From Pseudoxanthomonas indica (lineage in GTDB: Bacteria > Pseudomonadota > Gammaproteobacteria > Xanthomonadales > Xanthomonadaceae): 64,000 nt of DNA. The notes beneath the pieces are model-generated. The model was given only the letters and a program-made list of their open reading frames with translations, was not told the origin of the DNA and did not search any database. Below are positions 49,347 to 57,616 of this stretch, piece by piece (positions within the stretch are counted from its first letter, which is position 1; the number at the start of each line of letters is the position of its first letter). Both the position numbers and the translations under genes were made by a program. The DNA lies in assembly GCF_900167565.1 (NCBI RefSeq), contig NZ_FUZV01000001.1, forward strand, positions 124,001 through 188,000. The letters are read 5' to 3'.

Positions 49347-51626
49347 TCACGGCGCGGCCACGTCGAACTTCGCTTCCAGCGCGGCACTGGAATCGCCGCC
49401 CGCAAACACGGTGAAGCTGCCGGGCTCGACCACCTTCTTCATCGCCGCGTTGTAGAACGACAGGTCGTCGAAGCCGAGGGTGAAGTTGACCGTCTTCGAC
49501 TCGCCCGGCTGCAGCGACACGCGCTGGAAGCCACGCAGGCTGCGCACCGGTCGGGTGATCGAGGCGACGTCATCGCGCACGTACAACTGCACCACTTCAT
49601 CGCCCGCGCGCTGGCCACTGTTGGTCACCGTCACGCTGACCTGCTGCTTGCCCTGCGTACCGATGCGCGGCTGTGCGAGCTTGAGGTCGCTGTACTTGAA
49701 GCGGGTGTAGCTCAGGCCATGACCGAACACGTACTCCGGCGTCCACGGCACGTCGATGTACTTGGAGGTGTAGCGCTCTTCCTCGCGCGGCGGACGGCCG
49801 GTGTTCTTGTGGTTGTAGTAGATCGGCACCTGGCCGACGTTGCGCGGGAAGGTCACCGGCAACTTGCCGGAGGGATTGAAGTCGCCAAACACCACGTCGG
49901 CGATCGCGTTGCCGCCTTCCACGCCGGGGAACCAGGCTTCCAGGATTGCCGGCACCTGCTTGCGCAGCGGGCCAATCGACAACGGACGGCCATTGAGCAG
50001 CACCGCAGCCGTCGGCTTGCCGACCTTGGCCACGGCCTCGGCCAGCGCCTGTTGCGCGCCCGGCAGATCCAGGCTGGTGCGATTGCGTGCCTCGGCGCTC
50101 ATGTCCGGATGCTCGCCCAGGAACAGCAACACCGCATCGGCCTGCTTGGCGAGCTTCACCGCTTCGGCGATGCCGGTGGTCTCGCCACCTTCCAGCGTCG
50201 TGCCTTCCACATAGACCACCTTGACCTTGTCGCCCACCGCGGCCTGGATGCCGGCCAGCGGCGTCACGGTGTCTTCGTCGCGACCGGCGCCGGCCCAGTT
50301 GCCGAGCATGGCGCGCTGCAGATTGGCCAACGGCCCGATCACCGCCAGCGTCTTGATTTTCTTCGACAGCGGCAAGGTGCCGTCGTTGTCCAGCAGCACC
50401 AGCGACTTGCGCGCCATCGAACGCGCGGCGGCGCGGTTTTCCGGCGTCAACGTGCGGGCTTTTTCGCGCTCCACGTCGCAATAGCGATACGGGTCCTCGA
50501 ACAGGCCCAGCCGGTACTTGGCCCGCAGCACGCGGCGCACGGATTCGTCCACGTACGACTGCTTCAACCTGCCGTCGCGCACCGCCGCCGCCACGTCACG
50601 CACATAGATGCGGCTGACCATGTCGATGTCCACGCCGGCTTTCAGGCCGGCCACGCCGGCATCGGCCTTGGTGCCGGCAATGCCGTGCTTCATCAGTTCT
50701 TCCACGCCGGTGTAGTCGCTGACCAGCACGCCGTCGAAGCCCCATTCCTTGCGCAGCACGCCTTCAATCAGATCGGCGTTGGCATGCATCGGCACGCCGC
50801 CAATCTCGTTGAACGAGGCCATCACCGATTGCGCACCGGCTTTGACCGCCGCTTCGAACGGAGGCAGGTAGATCTCGCGCAGGGTGCGTTCGGAAATGTC
50901 GGCGACGTTGTAGTCGCGGCCACCTTCGGCGGCGCCATAGGCGACAAAATGCTTGACCGTGGCCATCAGGGTGTCGTCGCGGCGCAGGTCATCGCCCTGG
51001 AAACCATGCACGCGCGCGGCGGCCAACACCGAGCCCAGATACGGATCTTCGCCCGCGCCTTCGACGATGCGGCCCCAGCGCGGTTCGCGGCTGATGTCGA
51101 CCATCGGCGCGTAGGTCCAGTGGATGCCGTAACCGGCGGCTTCGTACGCGGCAATCCGGGCGGCGTTCTGCACTTCCACCGGGTCGAAGCTGGCGGCCTC
51201 ACCCAGCGGCACCGGGAAGATCGTGCGGTAGCCATGGATCACGTCGTAGCCGTACAACAACGGGATGCCCAGGCGGGATTCTTCCACTGCGATCTTCTGC
51301 AGCCGGCAGGTCAGCTCGGCGCCCTGGGTGCCGAGGAAGGAGCCGATCTCGCCGCGGCGGATTTCGTCCTCGCCACCGGCCTGCGCGGCCGCGCCGGTGT
51401 CATTGCCGATGGCGGGCGGCTGGTTGAGCTGGCCGAGCTTTTCTTCCAGGGTCATCTTGGCCAGCAAGGCCTCGACGAAGGCTTTTTCATTGGCCGGCGG
51501 CGTCGGCTGGCGCGCGGCCAGGGCCGGGCCGGCCAGGACCGTGGCCAGGGCGGCGGTCAGGACCCACTTGGCGGGGCCACGTCGGAATGCACGCAAGGGC
51601 GCGCGCAAGGGTGCTCGATTCTTCAC
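49347..51626 (-). CDS. bglX: GH3 beta-glucosidase, exported (BglX-like)
   Basis: A retaining beta-glucosidase of family GH3 (759 residues; E. coli BglX is 765). A signal peptide with basic start and hydrophobic core ends near AGPALAA, so it should be periplasmic. The nucleophile is the Asp in GVLVSDYTGVEEL; the N-terminal (alpha/beta)8 part has YGYDVIHGYRTIFP, and WTYAPMVDISREPRWGR follows, then the alpha/beta sandwich and a C-terminal fibronectin III-like domain (about 670 to 740). The GTG at 51626 is chosen because GGAGG stands 9 bases before it and it starts the signal peptide; the frame to 51782 would run through the operator. Some GH3 enzymes of this group prefer sophorose. Confidence 0.93.
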   Translation of the reverse strand: MKNRAPLRAPLRAFRRGPAKWVLTAALATVLAGPALAARQPTPPANEKAFVEALLAKMTLEEKLGQLNQPPAIGNDTGAAAQAGGEDEIRRGEIGSFLGTQGAELTCRLQKIAVEESRLGIPLLYGYDVIHGYRTIFPVPLGEAASFDPVEVQNAARIAAYEAAGYGIHWTYAPMVDISREPRWGRIVEGAGEDPYLGSVLAAARVHGFQGDDLRRDDTLMATVKHFVAYGAAEGGRDYNVADISERTLREIYLPPFEAAVKAGAQSVMASFNEIGGVPMHANADLIEGVLRKEWGFDGVLVSDYTGVEELMKHGIAGTKADAGVAGLKAGVDIDMVSRIYVRDVAAAVRDGRLKQSYVDESVRRVLRAKYRLGLFEDPYRYCDVEREKARTLTPENRAAARSMARKSLVLLDNDGTLPLSKKIKTLAVIGPLANLQRAMLGNWAGAGRDEDTVTPLAGIQAAVGDKVKVVYVEGTTLEGGETTGIAEAVKLAKQADAVLLFLGEHPDMSAEARNRTSLDLPGAQQALAEAVAKVGKPTAAVLLNGRPLSIGPLRKQVPAILEAWFPGVEGGNAIADVVFGDFNPSGKLPVTFPRNVGQVPIYYNHKNTGRPPREEERYTSKYIDVPWTPEYVFGHGLSYTRFKYSDLKLAQPRIGTQGKQQVSVTVTNSGQRAGDEVVQLYVRDDVASITRPVRSLRGFQRVSLQPGESKTVNFTLGFDDLSFYNAAMKKVVEPGSFTVFAGGDSSAALEAKFDVAAP

Positions 51627-51659
51627 TGTTTCCACCTCCCGGAAATGCAGGAGCCGGAA

Positions 51660-51673
51660 TGTAAACGTTTCCA
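51660..51673. promoter_or_regulatory. LacI-type operator E (GH3)
   Basis: TGTAAACGTTTCCA, 34 bases before the GH3 GTG start. It is identical to operator D. Confidence 0.82.
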
Positions 51674-51738
51674 GCGCTGGGCGCAAAGCGCCGGAATGCG
51701 GGTTCGGTTCCCCGCGGGCGGAGGAGGGAGCGCAATGC

Positions 51739-52014
51739 CTACCCGGCTTCGTCCGGCGTCCTGGCCATAATCGATAGCGCATGGATGTCGGTCGTCATCA
51801 TCTCGCCCAGCGCGGCGTAGACCTTGCGATGGCGGGCCAGCGGCGCCAGGCCGGCAAAGGCCAGGCTGACAATCTCGACATTGAAATGACCGCGGCCATC
51901 GCGGGCGCCGGCATGGCCGGCATGGCGGGCGCTGTCGTCAACGACCTCCAGCCGGTCGGGCGCGAAGGCGGCTTGCAGCAACTGGCGGATACGCTCGACC
52001 CGTTCCGCACTCAC
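51739..52014 (-). CDS. BolA family protein
   Basis: A small BolA/IbaG-like protein of 91 residues. Family members bind monothiol glutaredoxins through a shared iron-sulfur cluster. The class features are visible: [27 protein letters not shown], then [28 protein letters not shown] with the conserved C-terminal His, and [11 protein letters not shown]. The start is the GTG at 52014, which overlaps the stop of the YciI-like gene in a four-base GTGA; the frame to 52185 is out of place because it runs inside that gene. Confidence 0.9.
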   Translation of the reverse strand: MSAERVERIRQLLQAAFAPDRLEVVDDSARHAGHAGARDGRGHFNVEIVSLAFAGLAPLARHRKVYAALGEMMTTDIHALSIMARTPDEAG

Positions 52015-52310
52015 GGCAGGACCTTCTTGAACGGGCGCACTTCCACCCGTTCGTAGGCGCCGGCTTCGATATAGGGATCGGCCTGGGCCCAGGCACGCGC
52101 GGCGTCCAGCGACTCGAACTCGGCAATCACGATGCTGCCACTGAAGCCCGCCTCGCCCGGGTCTTCGGCATCGATGGCCGGACACGGACCGGCCAGCAGC
52201 AGGCGGCCCTGATCGCGCAGCGCGGTCAGCCGGGCCAGATGGGCCGGGCGCGCGGCCAGGCGCTTGGGCAGGGCGTCAGCGGCGTCATAGCCTTCGATGG
52301 CGTACCACAT
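52011..52310 (-). CDS. yciI: YciI-family protein
   Basis: A 99-residue ferredoxin-like alpha/beta barrel protein of the YciI family. It shows the typical start [10 protein letters not shown], the conserved His in [46 protein letters not shown] and the end [13 protein letters not shown]. Biochemical function is unsettled; some relatives are hydrolytic dehalogenases or muconolactone-isomerase-like. It is translationally coupled to bolA, an arrangement widely seen in proteobacteria. Confidence 0.9.
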   Translation of the reverse strand: MWYAIEGYDAADALPKRLAARPAHLARLTALRDQGRLLLAGPCPAIDAEDPGEAGFSGSIVIAEFESLDAARAWAQADPYIEAGAYERVEVRPFKKVLP

Positions 52311-52707
52311 GCGGCATCTCCGTCAGCAAAGAAGCCGATTGTACGGTGCCGGGGTTCAGCCACCGGCTGGACACCGCCCGATCCAGCGCTTACTCTGTCC
52401 CCACTGCACGGCCGGAAGCAGCGGCCCGTCTGGGGATTCCCCCGGTGATGCATCGGAACCCACGGGTTCGGAAGCGCATCCCGACCATCGAACCGACCTG
52501 ACGACCGATTCGCTGCCCCCCTCCGCCCGTGCCTGACGACCTCCTTGCTGTCGGCCGCCGCCACTTCCGCGGCGTGCCTGATTATTTTGATGTTTGGCAA
52601 CGAAAGGCATGACCTGCCCCACGAGGCCCGGTTGATCCCATGACCGGTGCAGTTCGCGCGTGCAAGGCATTCCCGGTCACAGTGACTCGCATGACGGCTG
52701 TTACTTG
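52311..52707. other. divergent intergenic region, yciI / scpA
   Basis: 397 bases between the divergent yciI-bolA and scpA-scpB-rluB units. No convincing gene, RNA or terminator was found. Short frames up to about 120 codons occur but have no ribosome site or conserved look. It should hold both promoters. Confidence 0.6.
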
Positions 52708-53613
52708 ATGAGCTCCGAACTCGCGCAAGACGCGAACCCCACCAGCCAGGCAGTGCAACCGCAGCAGCAGGAAATGCCGCTGGCGGTAGTGCATGGGCAA
52801 CCGGTCCTGCAGATGCCGCAGGACCTGTACATCCCGCCGGACGCGCTGGAAGTGATCCTGGAGGCCTTCGAAGGCCCGCTGGATCTGCTGCTGTATCTGA
52901 TCCGGCGACAGAACCTGGACGTGCTGGACATCCCGGTGGCGGAAATCACCCGCCAGTACGTGGACTACATCAACGTGATGCAGGAGCTGCGCTTCGAACT
53001 GGCGGCCGAGTATCTGGTGATGGCCGCCATTCTGGCCGAGGTCAAGTCGCGGATGCTGTTGCCGCGTCCGGTCAGCGAGGAAGGCGAAGAGACCGACCCG
53101 CGCGCCGAGCTGGTCCGCCGGCTGCAGGAGTACGAGCGCTTCAAGCAGGCCGCCGAGGATCTGGACGCCCTGCCCCGCCAGGACCGCGACACCACGCCGG
53201 TGCAGGCCGATGTGCCCGAGCGCGCCTCGGTCCGCCTGCCGCCGCCGGTGGACATGAAAGAAATGCTGCTGGCGTTGTACGACGTGCTCAAGCGCGCCGA
53301 ACTGTTCAGCGGCCACGCCATCAAGCGCGAGGCGCTGAGCGTGCGCCAGCGCATGGGTGATCTGCTGGCGCGCCTGGACGACGGCAAGTTCCACCGCTTC
53401 GAGTCCATGTTCACCGCCGAGGAAGGCAAGCTGGGCGTGCTGGTCACGTTCCTGGCGATGCTGGAGCTGGCCAAGGAGCAGTTGTTGGACATCGTGCAGG
53501 AAGCGCCGCTGGCGCCGATTTACATGAAGTCGCTGGCCTTGAACAACACCAACGAGCCGCTGCAGTTTTCCAGCGAATTCGACGATACCGACGCCGCCAA
53601 CGAAGAAGTCTGA
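52708..53613 (+). CDS. scpA: segregation and condensation protein A
   Basis: Kleisin subunit of the SMC condensin (301 residues). The N-terminal SMC-neck-binding part shows FEGPLDLLLYLIRRQNLDVLDIPVAEITRQYVDYI; the middle is charged, and a C-terminal winged-helix domain follows (TFLAMLELAKEQLLDIVQEAPLAPIYMK). The ATG at 52708 gives MSSELAQDAN; the frame upstream to 52660 lacks a ribosome site. It carries a Gln/Pro-rich leader of about 45 residues before the conserved part, longer than in B. subtilis ScpA. scpB follows after 85 bases. Confidence 0.94.
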   Translation: MSSELAQDANPTSQAVQPQQQEMPLAVVHGQPVLQMPQDLYIPPDALEVILEAFEGPLDLLLYLIRRQNLDVLDIPVAEITRQYVDYINVMQELRFELAAEYLVMAAILAEVKSRMLLPRPVSEEGEETDPRAELVRRLQEYERFKQAAEDLDALPRQDRDTTPVQADVPERASVRLPPPVDMKEMLLALYDVLKRAELFSGHAIKREALSVRQRMGDLLARLDDGKFHRFESMFTAEEGKLGVLVTFLAMLELAKEQLLDIVQEAPLAPIYMKSLALNNTNEPLQFSSEFDDTDAANEEV

Positions 53614-53698
53614 TCCACCGCGACAGACCATTGCCACCCGCCGATTGGGAGACGTTGGCGCTGGCGAACCACACGGACCAAGAGCAGAACCCAAGCTG

Positions 53699-54586
53699 AT
53701 GGATCAAAGCCTCATCAATCGCATCGTGGAAGCCGCCCTGCTGGCGGCGACCCAACCGCTGACCCTGGCGCAGTTGCATGGCCTGTTCCCGGAAGACGAA
53801 CCCGCGCCGGCCGGCAGCGTGGAGCGCGCCCTCGAGCAGCTCAAGGACGCCTGCGAAGATCGCGGCGTCGAGCTGCTGGAAGTGGCGTCCGGATTCCGCT
53901 ACCAGGTCAAGGCCGAAGTGCATGGCTGGGTGAGCCGGTTGTGGACCGAGCGCAAGACCAAGTACTCGCGCGCCACCCTGGAAACCCTGGCGCTGATCGC
54001 CTATCGCCAGCCCATCACCCGCGGCGAGATCGAGCAGGTGCGCGGCGTGGCGGTGAGCAGCAACATCATCCAGGCGCTGGAAGAGCGCGAATGGATTCGC
54101 GTGGTCGGCCATCGCGACGTGCCCGGCAAGCCGGCGCTGTTCGGCACCACCAAGATCTTCCTGGATTACTTCGGCCTCAAGCGCCTCGACGAACTGCCGC
54201 CGCTGTCCGAACTCAAGGAGATCGGCGAGCTGGAGCCGCAGCTGCCCCTGGATGAGGCGCCCCTGCCCGCCAGCGGCGTGGCCATCGCCGATGACGGCGC
54301 TGATGCCGAAGCCGATGCCCATACCGACGCGGACGCCGAATCGCCGGCCGATGCAGCCCAGCCAACTCCGGCCGACACGGCCGAAACAGCGGACACGGAT
54401 GCCGCTGCCAATGACGCCGAAGCCGGGGAACACCCCGACCACGACGCCGCAACCCAATCCGGTGACGAGCCGCAGGACGCCCTCGCCGCCGACGAAGAAC
54501 CCGAGGACACCGGCGACAGCGCCGACGACACCTCACACGACCCACAAGATGACGACGCGGAAGCCTCGTCGGAGCAGAAACCATGA
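53699..54586 (+). CDS. scpB: segregation and condensation protein B with long acidic tail
   Basis: Winged-helix dimer that binds ScpA in the SMC complex. The conserved core covers about the first 180 residues: IVEAALLAATQPLTLAQL, YSRATLETLALIAYRQPITRGEIEQVRGV, IIQALEEREWIRVVGHRDVPGKPALFGTTKIFLDYFGLK. The last 100 residues are a very acidic Asp/Ala/Glu-rich tail with almost no basic residues, so the protein is far longer (295) than most ScpB. The ATG at 53699 gives MDQSLINRIVE; the in-frame TTG at 53645 is rejected. The stop overlaps the rluB start by four bases. Confidence 0.94.
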   Translation: MDQSLINRIVEAALLAATQPLTLAQLHGLFPEDEPAPAGSVERALEQLKDACEDRGVELLEVASGFRYQVKAEVHGWVSRLWTERKTKYSRATLETLALIAYRQPITRGEIEQVRGVAVSSNIIQALEEREWIRVVGHRDVPGKPALFGTTKIFLDYFGLKRLDELPPLSELKEIGELEPQLPLDEAPLPASGVAIADDGADAEADAHTDADAESPADAAQPTPADTAETADTDAAANDAEAGEHPDHDAATQSGDEPQDALAADEEPEDTGDSADDTSHDPQDDDAEASSEQKP

Positions 54587-56277
54587 GCAATACCCCACGC
54601 AACAAACTGTCGCTGAAGCGCGAAGCCGCCGCCGAAGCTCCCGCCTCCAAGCTGGAAGAACGCCTGCACAAGGTGCTGGCGCAGGCCGGCCTGGGTTCAC
54701 GCCGCGCGCTGGAGCAGCGCATCGCCGATGGCCTGGTCAAGGTCAATGGCGAAGTCGCGCAGGTCGGCATGAGCGTCAAGAGCGGCGACAAGATCGAACT
54801 CGACGGCCGCCAGTTCGTCGCCAGCGCGCTGACCGAAGCCGCGCGCGTGCTGATGTACAACAAGCCCGAAGGCGAAGTGACCACCCGCGAAGATCCCGAA
54901 GGCCGCCCGACCGTGTTCGAGGCCCTGCCCGTGCTCAAGGGCGCGCGCTGGATCGCCATCGGTCGCCTGGACATCAACACCACCGGCCTGCTGCTGCTGA
55001 CCACCGACGGTGAGCTGGCCAACGCGATGATGCATCCGTCCTACGAAGTCGAGCGCGAATACGTGGTCCGCGTGCGCGCACCGGAAGGCCAGGAAACCGT
55101 GCCGGACGCCATCGTCGATCGCCTGGCGCGCGGCGTGGCACTGGACGACGGCCCGGCCAAGTTCGACGAAATCGAACGCATTGGCGGCACCGACTCGCAT
55201 GACTGGTTCCGCGTGGTCGTCAAGGAAGGCCGCAACCGCGAAGTGCGCCGCCTGTGGGAATCGCAGGGCTGCCAGGTCAGCCGCCTCAAGCGCACCCGCT
55301 ACGGCAAGATCGCGTTGCCGCAGCCGCTGCTGCGCGGCCAGTCGCAGGAACTGTCCGATGCGCAGGTGGAAAGCCTGCGCAAGGAGCTGGGGCTGGAAGA
55401 CGGCGCGCCCGCCGCACTGACCCTGCAGCCAGTGATCGGCCAGCGCCGCGCCGCCAAGTCGACCGTGCATGTGTCGCGCGAAGGCCGCAGCCAGGGCTAC
55501 GTCAACGGCCACAACACCGCCGATGAAGGTCGTGAGCTGCGCCGCTTCGATCACGTGCGCGAAGATCGCGGCCGTGGCCGTGGCAAGAAGCCCCATGGCG
55601 GCCTGACGGTGAGCGGCGAAGCCGCCGCCAAGCAGTCGCAGCGTCCGTTCAAGCAGCGCACCATGAAGGGTCCCAAGCCCCTGCCCGATGGCAACCCGGC
55701 CGCGTTCCGCAGCTGGTACGTGCCCGACGGCGTGGATACCGGCCCGGCCGGTCATCGCAACGCCGGCCCCGGCGGCGCCAAGAAGCCCTACGGCGGCAAG
55801 CCGGGCGGCGGCGGCGGTCGACCCGGTGGCGGCGCGGGCAAGCCCGCCGGTCGCCGTCCGCAGGGCGGTTCGCCGTACGGTCAGGACGCTGGTGGCGGTT
55901 ATGCCGGTGGCGGCTTTGCCGGTGATGCCCGTGGCCCGCGCGGTCCGCGCGGCCCCGGTCAGGGCGCAGGCGGCGGTGCCGGCAAGCCGCAACGCGCGGC
56001 CCGTCCTTATGGCCATCCGGGCAATGCACCCAGTTTCCCCTCGGATCACGCCAACCCCGGCTACAACCCGTATGGCCAGGTGCCTACCCGCGGTCCGCGA
56101 CCGCAGGGTCCGCAGCAGGCCCGTCCCGGTGGCGGTCGTCCCGGCGGCAACAAGCCGCACGGCGCCGGTCCGCGTCCGGGTGGTCGTCCGCCCGGTGGCC
56201 GCGGCCCGTCGGGCCGTCCCGGTGGCGGCGGCCAACGCGGCCCGCGCGGCGGCGGCGGCGGTGGACACCACGGCTGA
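54583..56277 (+). CDS. rluB: 23S rRNA pseudouridine synthase RluB with long Gly/Arg/Pro-rich tail
   Basis: RsuA-family pseudouridine synthase, expected to modify U2605 of 23S rRNA. An S4 RNA-binding domain (about 25 to 75, LEERLHKVLAQAGLGSRRALEQRIADG) leads the catalytic domain with Asp130 in GRLDINTTGLLLLT. The enzyme core ends near residue 265. The remaining 280 to 300 residues are low-complexity, rich in Gly, Arg, Pro and Lys (GGGGGRPGGGAGK, RGPRGPRGPGQG), much like RGG RNA-binding tails. It overlaps scpB by four bases (ATGA). A strong terminator follows its stop. Confidence 0.94.
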   Translation: MSNTPRNKLSLKREAAAEAPASKLEERLHKVLAQAGLGSRRALEQRIADGLVKVNGEVAQVGMSVKSGDKIELDGRQFVASALTEAARVLMYNKPEGEVTTREDPEGRPTVFEALPVLKGARWIAIGRLDINTTGLLLLTTDGELANAMMHPSYEVEREYVVRVRAPEGQETVPDAIVDRLARGVALDDGPAKFDEIERIGGTDSHDWFRVVVKEGRNREVRRLWESQGCQVSRLKRTRYGKIALPQPLLRGQSQELSDAQVESLRKELGLEDGAPAALTLQPVIGQRRAAKSTVHVSREGRSQGYVNGHNTADEGRELRRFDHVREDRGRGRGKKPHGGLTVSGEAAAKQSQRPFKQRTMKGPKPLPDGNPAAFRSWYVPDGVDTGPAGHRNAGPGGAKKPYGGKPGGGGGRPGGGAGKPAGRRPQGGSPYGQDAGGGYAGGGFAGDARGPRGPRGPGQGAGGGAGKPQRAARPYGHPGNAPSFPSDHANPGYNPYGQVPTRGPRPQGPQQARPGGGRPGGNKPHGAGPRPGGRPPGGRGPSGRPGGGGQRGPRGGGGGGHHG

Positions 56278-56299
56278 TCGCTGAGGCGAGATGCATCAC

Positions 56300-56330
56300 G
56301 ACAAGGCGCCTGCGGGCGCCTTGTCTGTTT
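56300..56330 (+). terminator. intrinsic terminator after rluB
   Basis: An 11-base perfect stem GACAAGGCGCC (56300-56310) with GGCGCCTTGTC (56315-56325), loop TGCG, followed by TGTTT. It lies 22 bases after the rluB stop, which ends the scpA-scpB-rluB unit. Confidence 0.9.
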
Positions 56331-56428
56331 CCGGGCTGTACGCGGGCGCAGCCTTCACCCTCGCTTCAAACGCCCACCACCGCGCCCCAACACGCTGCTA
56401 CGCATCTATTACATGGAGCGAGTGTGGC

Positions 56429-57592
56429 GTGGAATCCCGTTATGACCTGATCGTTGTCGGCGCCAGTTTCGCCGGCGTGGCCTGCGCGCTCGAAGCGGCA
56501 GCCGCAGGCCTGTCGGTGTGCGTGCTCGAACGCAAACACGATCCAGGCGAACGCCTGCACACTACCGGCATCCTCGTTCCGCAGGCGCTGGCCCATCCGC
56601 TGCTGGCCGACGTGCCGCACTCCCTGCTGCGTGCGGTGCCGCAGATCAGCCTGTATGCACCGGACCTGCGGCGGCTGCAGTTACATTGCAACGGACATGC
56701 CTTCCACACCACCGACACGCCGGCGCTGATGCGCTGGCTGGCCGGCAAACTGCCTGCGGCCGGTGTTGAACTGCGTCTTGGCACCTCGTTCCGCGAAGCG
56801 CATCGCGATGCCGAAGGTTGGCATCTGCCCGGCATCGGCCGCTGCCGCGATCTGGTCGGCGCCGACGGCGCGCGATCGCGCGTGGCCGAACGCTGCGGCC
56901 TGAGCCGCAACACTGAATTCCTGCACGGCGTGGAGTTCGAATTCGATGATGCACGCCTGGCCGATGCGGACGCCCTGCACTGCTTCGTCAGCCGACGCTT
57001 CGCACGCGGTTACATCGGCTGGGTCGCGCAGACCCCCACCGGCGTGCAGGCAGGCCTGGCTCACCGCGCGCACGCGGGTGCGCCGCGCCTGCCGGATATC
57101 CGCGCCTTTCTGCGTCATGTCGCACCCGTAATGGGCACGCTGCCGATGCGCGCCGACAGCGTGCGCGCCGGGCTGATTCCCTGCGGCGGCGCGGTCAAGG
57201 GGCTGTCACGCAATCGCGCGCACCTGCTCGGTGATGCCGCCGGGGTAGTCTCGCCGGTCACTGCCGGCGGCATCCACTCGGCCCTGCGCCACGGCAGCGC
57301 ATTGGGTCGATGGCTGGGCGCGTCGGACCGCGATCCTGGCCTGGACGCCCGTCATGCACGGCGCTTCGCGCAGCAGGCCGTGTCCCGCTTCACCAGCAAG
57401 CGCGTGCTGCGCTGGGGACTCGACCATCTGCAATCCGACGCCGTGTTTAATCTGGCCCTGAAAACCCCGGCGCTGCGGCGTTTTGCCGAACAGCTGTACT
57501 TCCATCGGCGCGGCGACCGCGGCGCCGGCGCGGCGCTGCGACAATCGGCTCCGCAGGCGCCCGCCGCCGGCTCCGCTACAATGCGAGACTGA
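56429..57592 (+). CDS. FAD-dependent oxidoreductase of the geranylgeranyl-reductase-like group
   Basis: A flavoprotein of 387 residues. It has an N-terminal FAD-binding fold (DLIVVGASFAGVACALEAAAAG), a conserved GADGARSRVAE region and LLGDAAGVVSPVTAGGIHSAL, the second FAD motif, all typical of the geranylgeranyl reductase/FixC-like branch of p-hydroxybenzoate-hydroxylase-fold enzymes. The specific substrate is unknown. The GTG at 56429 is chosen because GGAG stands 10 bases before it and the FAD fold begins 6 residues later; the frame to 56291 starts inside the rluB terminator. The fpr gene follows after 24 bases, so they may be cotranscribed. Confidence 0.82.
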   Translation: MESRYDLIVVGASFAGVACALEAAAAGLSVCVLERKHDPGERLHTTGILVPQALAHPLLADVPHSLLRAVPQISLYAPDLRRLQLHCNGHAFHTTDTPALMRWLAGKLPAAGVELRLGTSFREAHRDAEGWHLPGIGRCRDLVGADGARSRVAERCGLSRNTEFLHGVEFEFDDARLADADALHCFVSRRFARGYIGWVAQTPTGVQAGLAHRAHAGAPRLPDIRAFLRHVAPVMGTLPMRADSVRAGLIPCGGAVKGLSRNRAHLLGDAAGVVSPVTAGGIHSALRHGSALGRWLGASDRDPGLDARHARRFAQQAVSRFTSKRVLRWGLDHLQSDAVFNLALKTPALRRFAEQLYFHRRGDRGAGAALRQSAPQAPAAGSATMRD

Positions 57593-57616
57593 GTTCACCA
57601 TCCCCCTACGTCCCCC

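Noticed and set aside
51627..51782. Longer start of the GH3 gene
   Set aside because: The extension runs through the LacI-type operator and has no ribosome site; the GTG at 51626 directly precedes a signal peptide.
56291..56428. N-terminal extension of the FAD oxidoreductase to 56291
   Set aside because: It would begin inside the rluB terminator hairpin; the GTG at 56429 has a ribosome site and starts just before the FAD fold.
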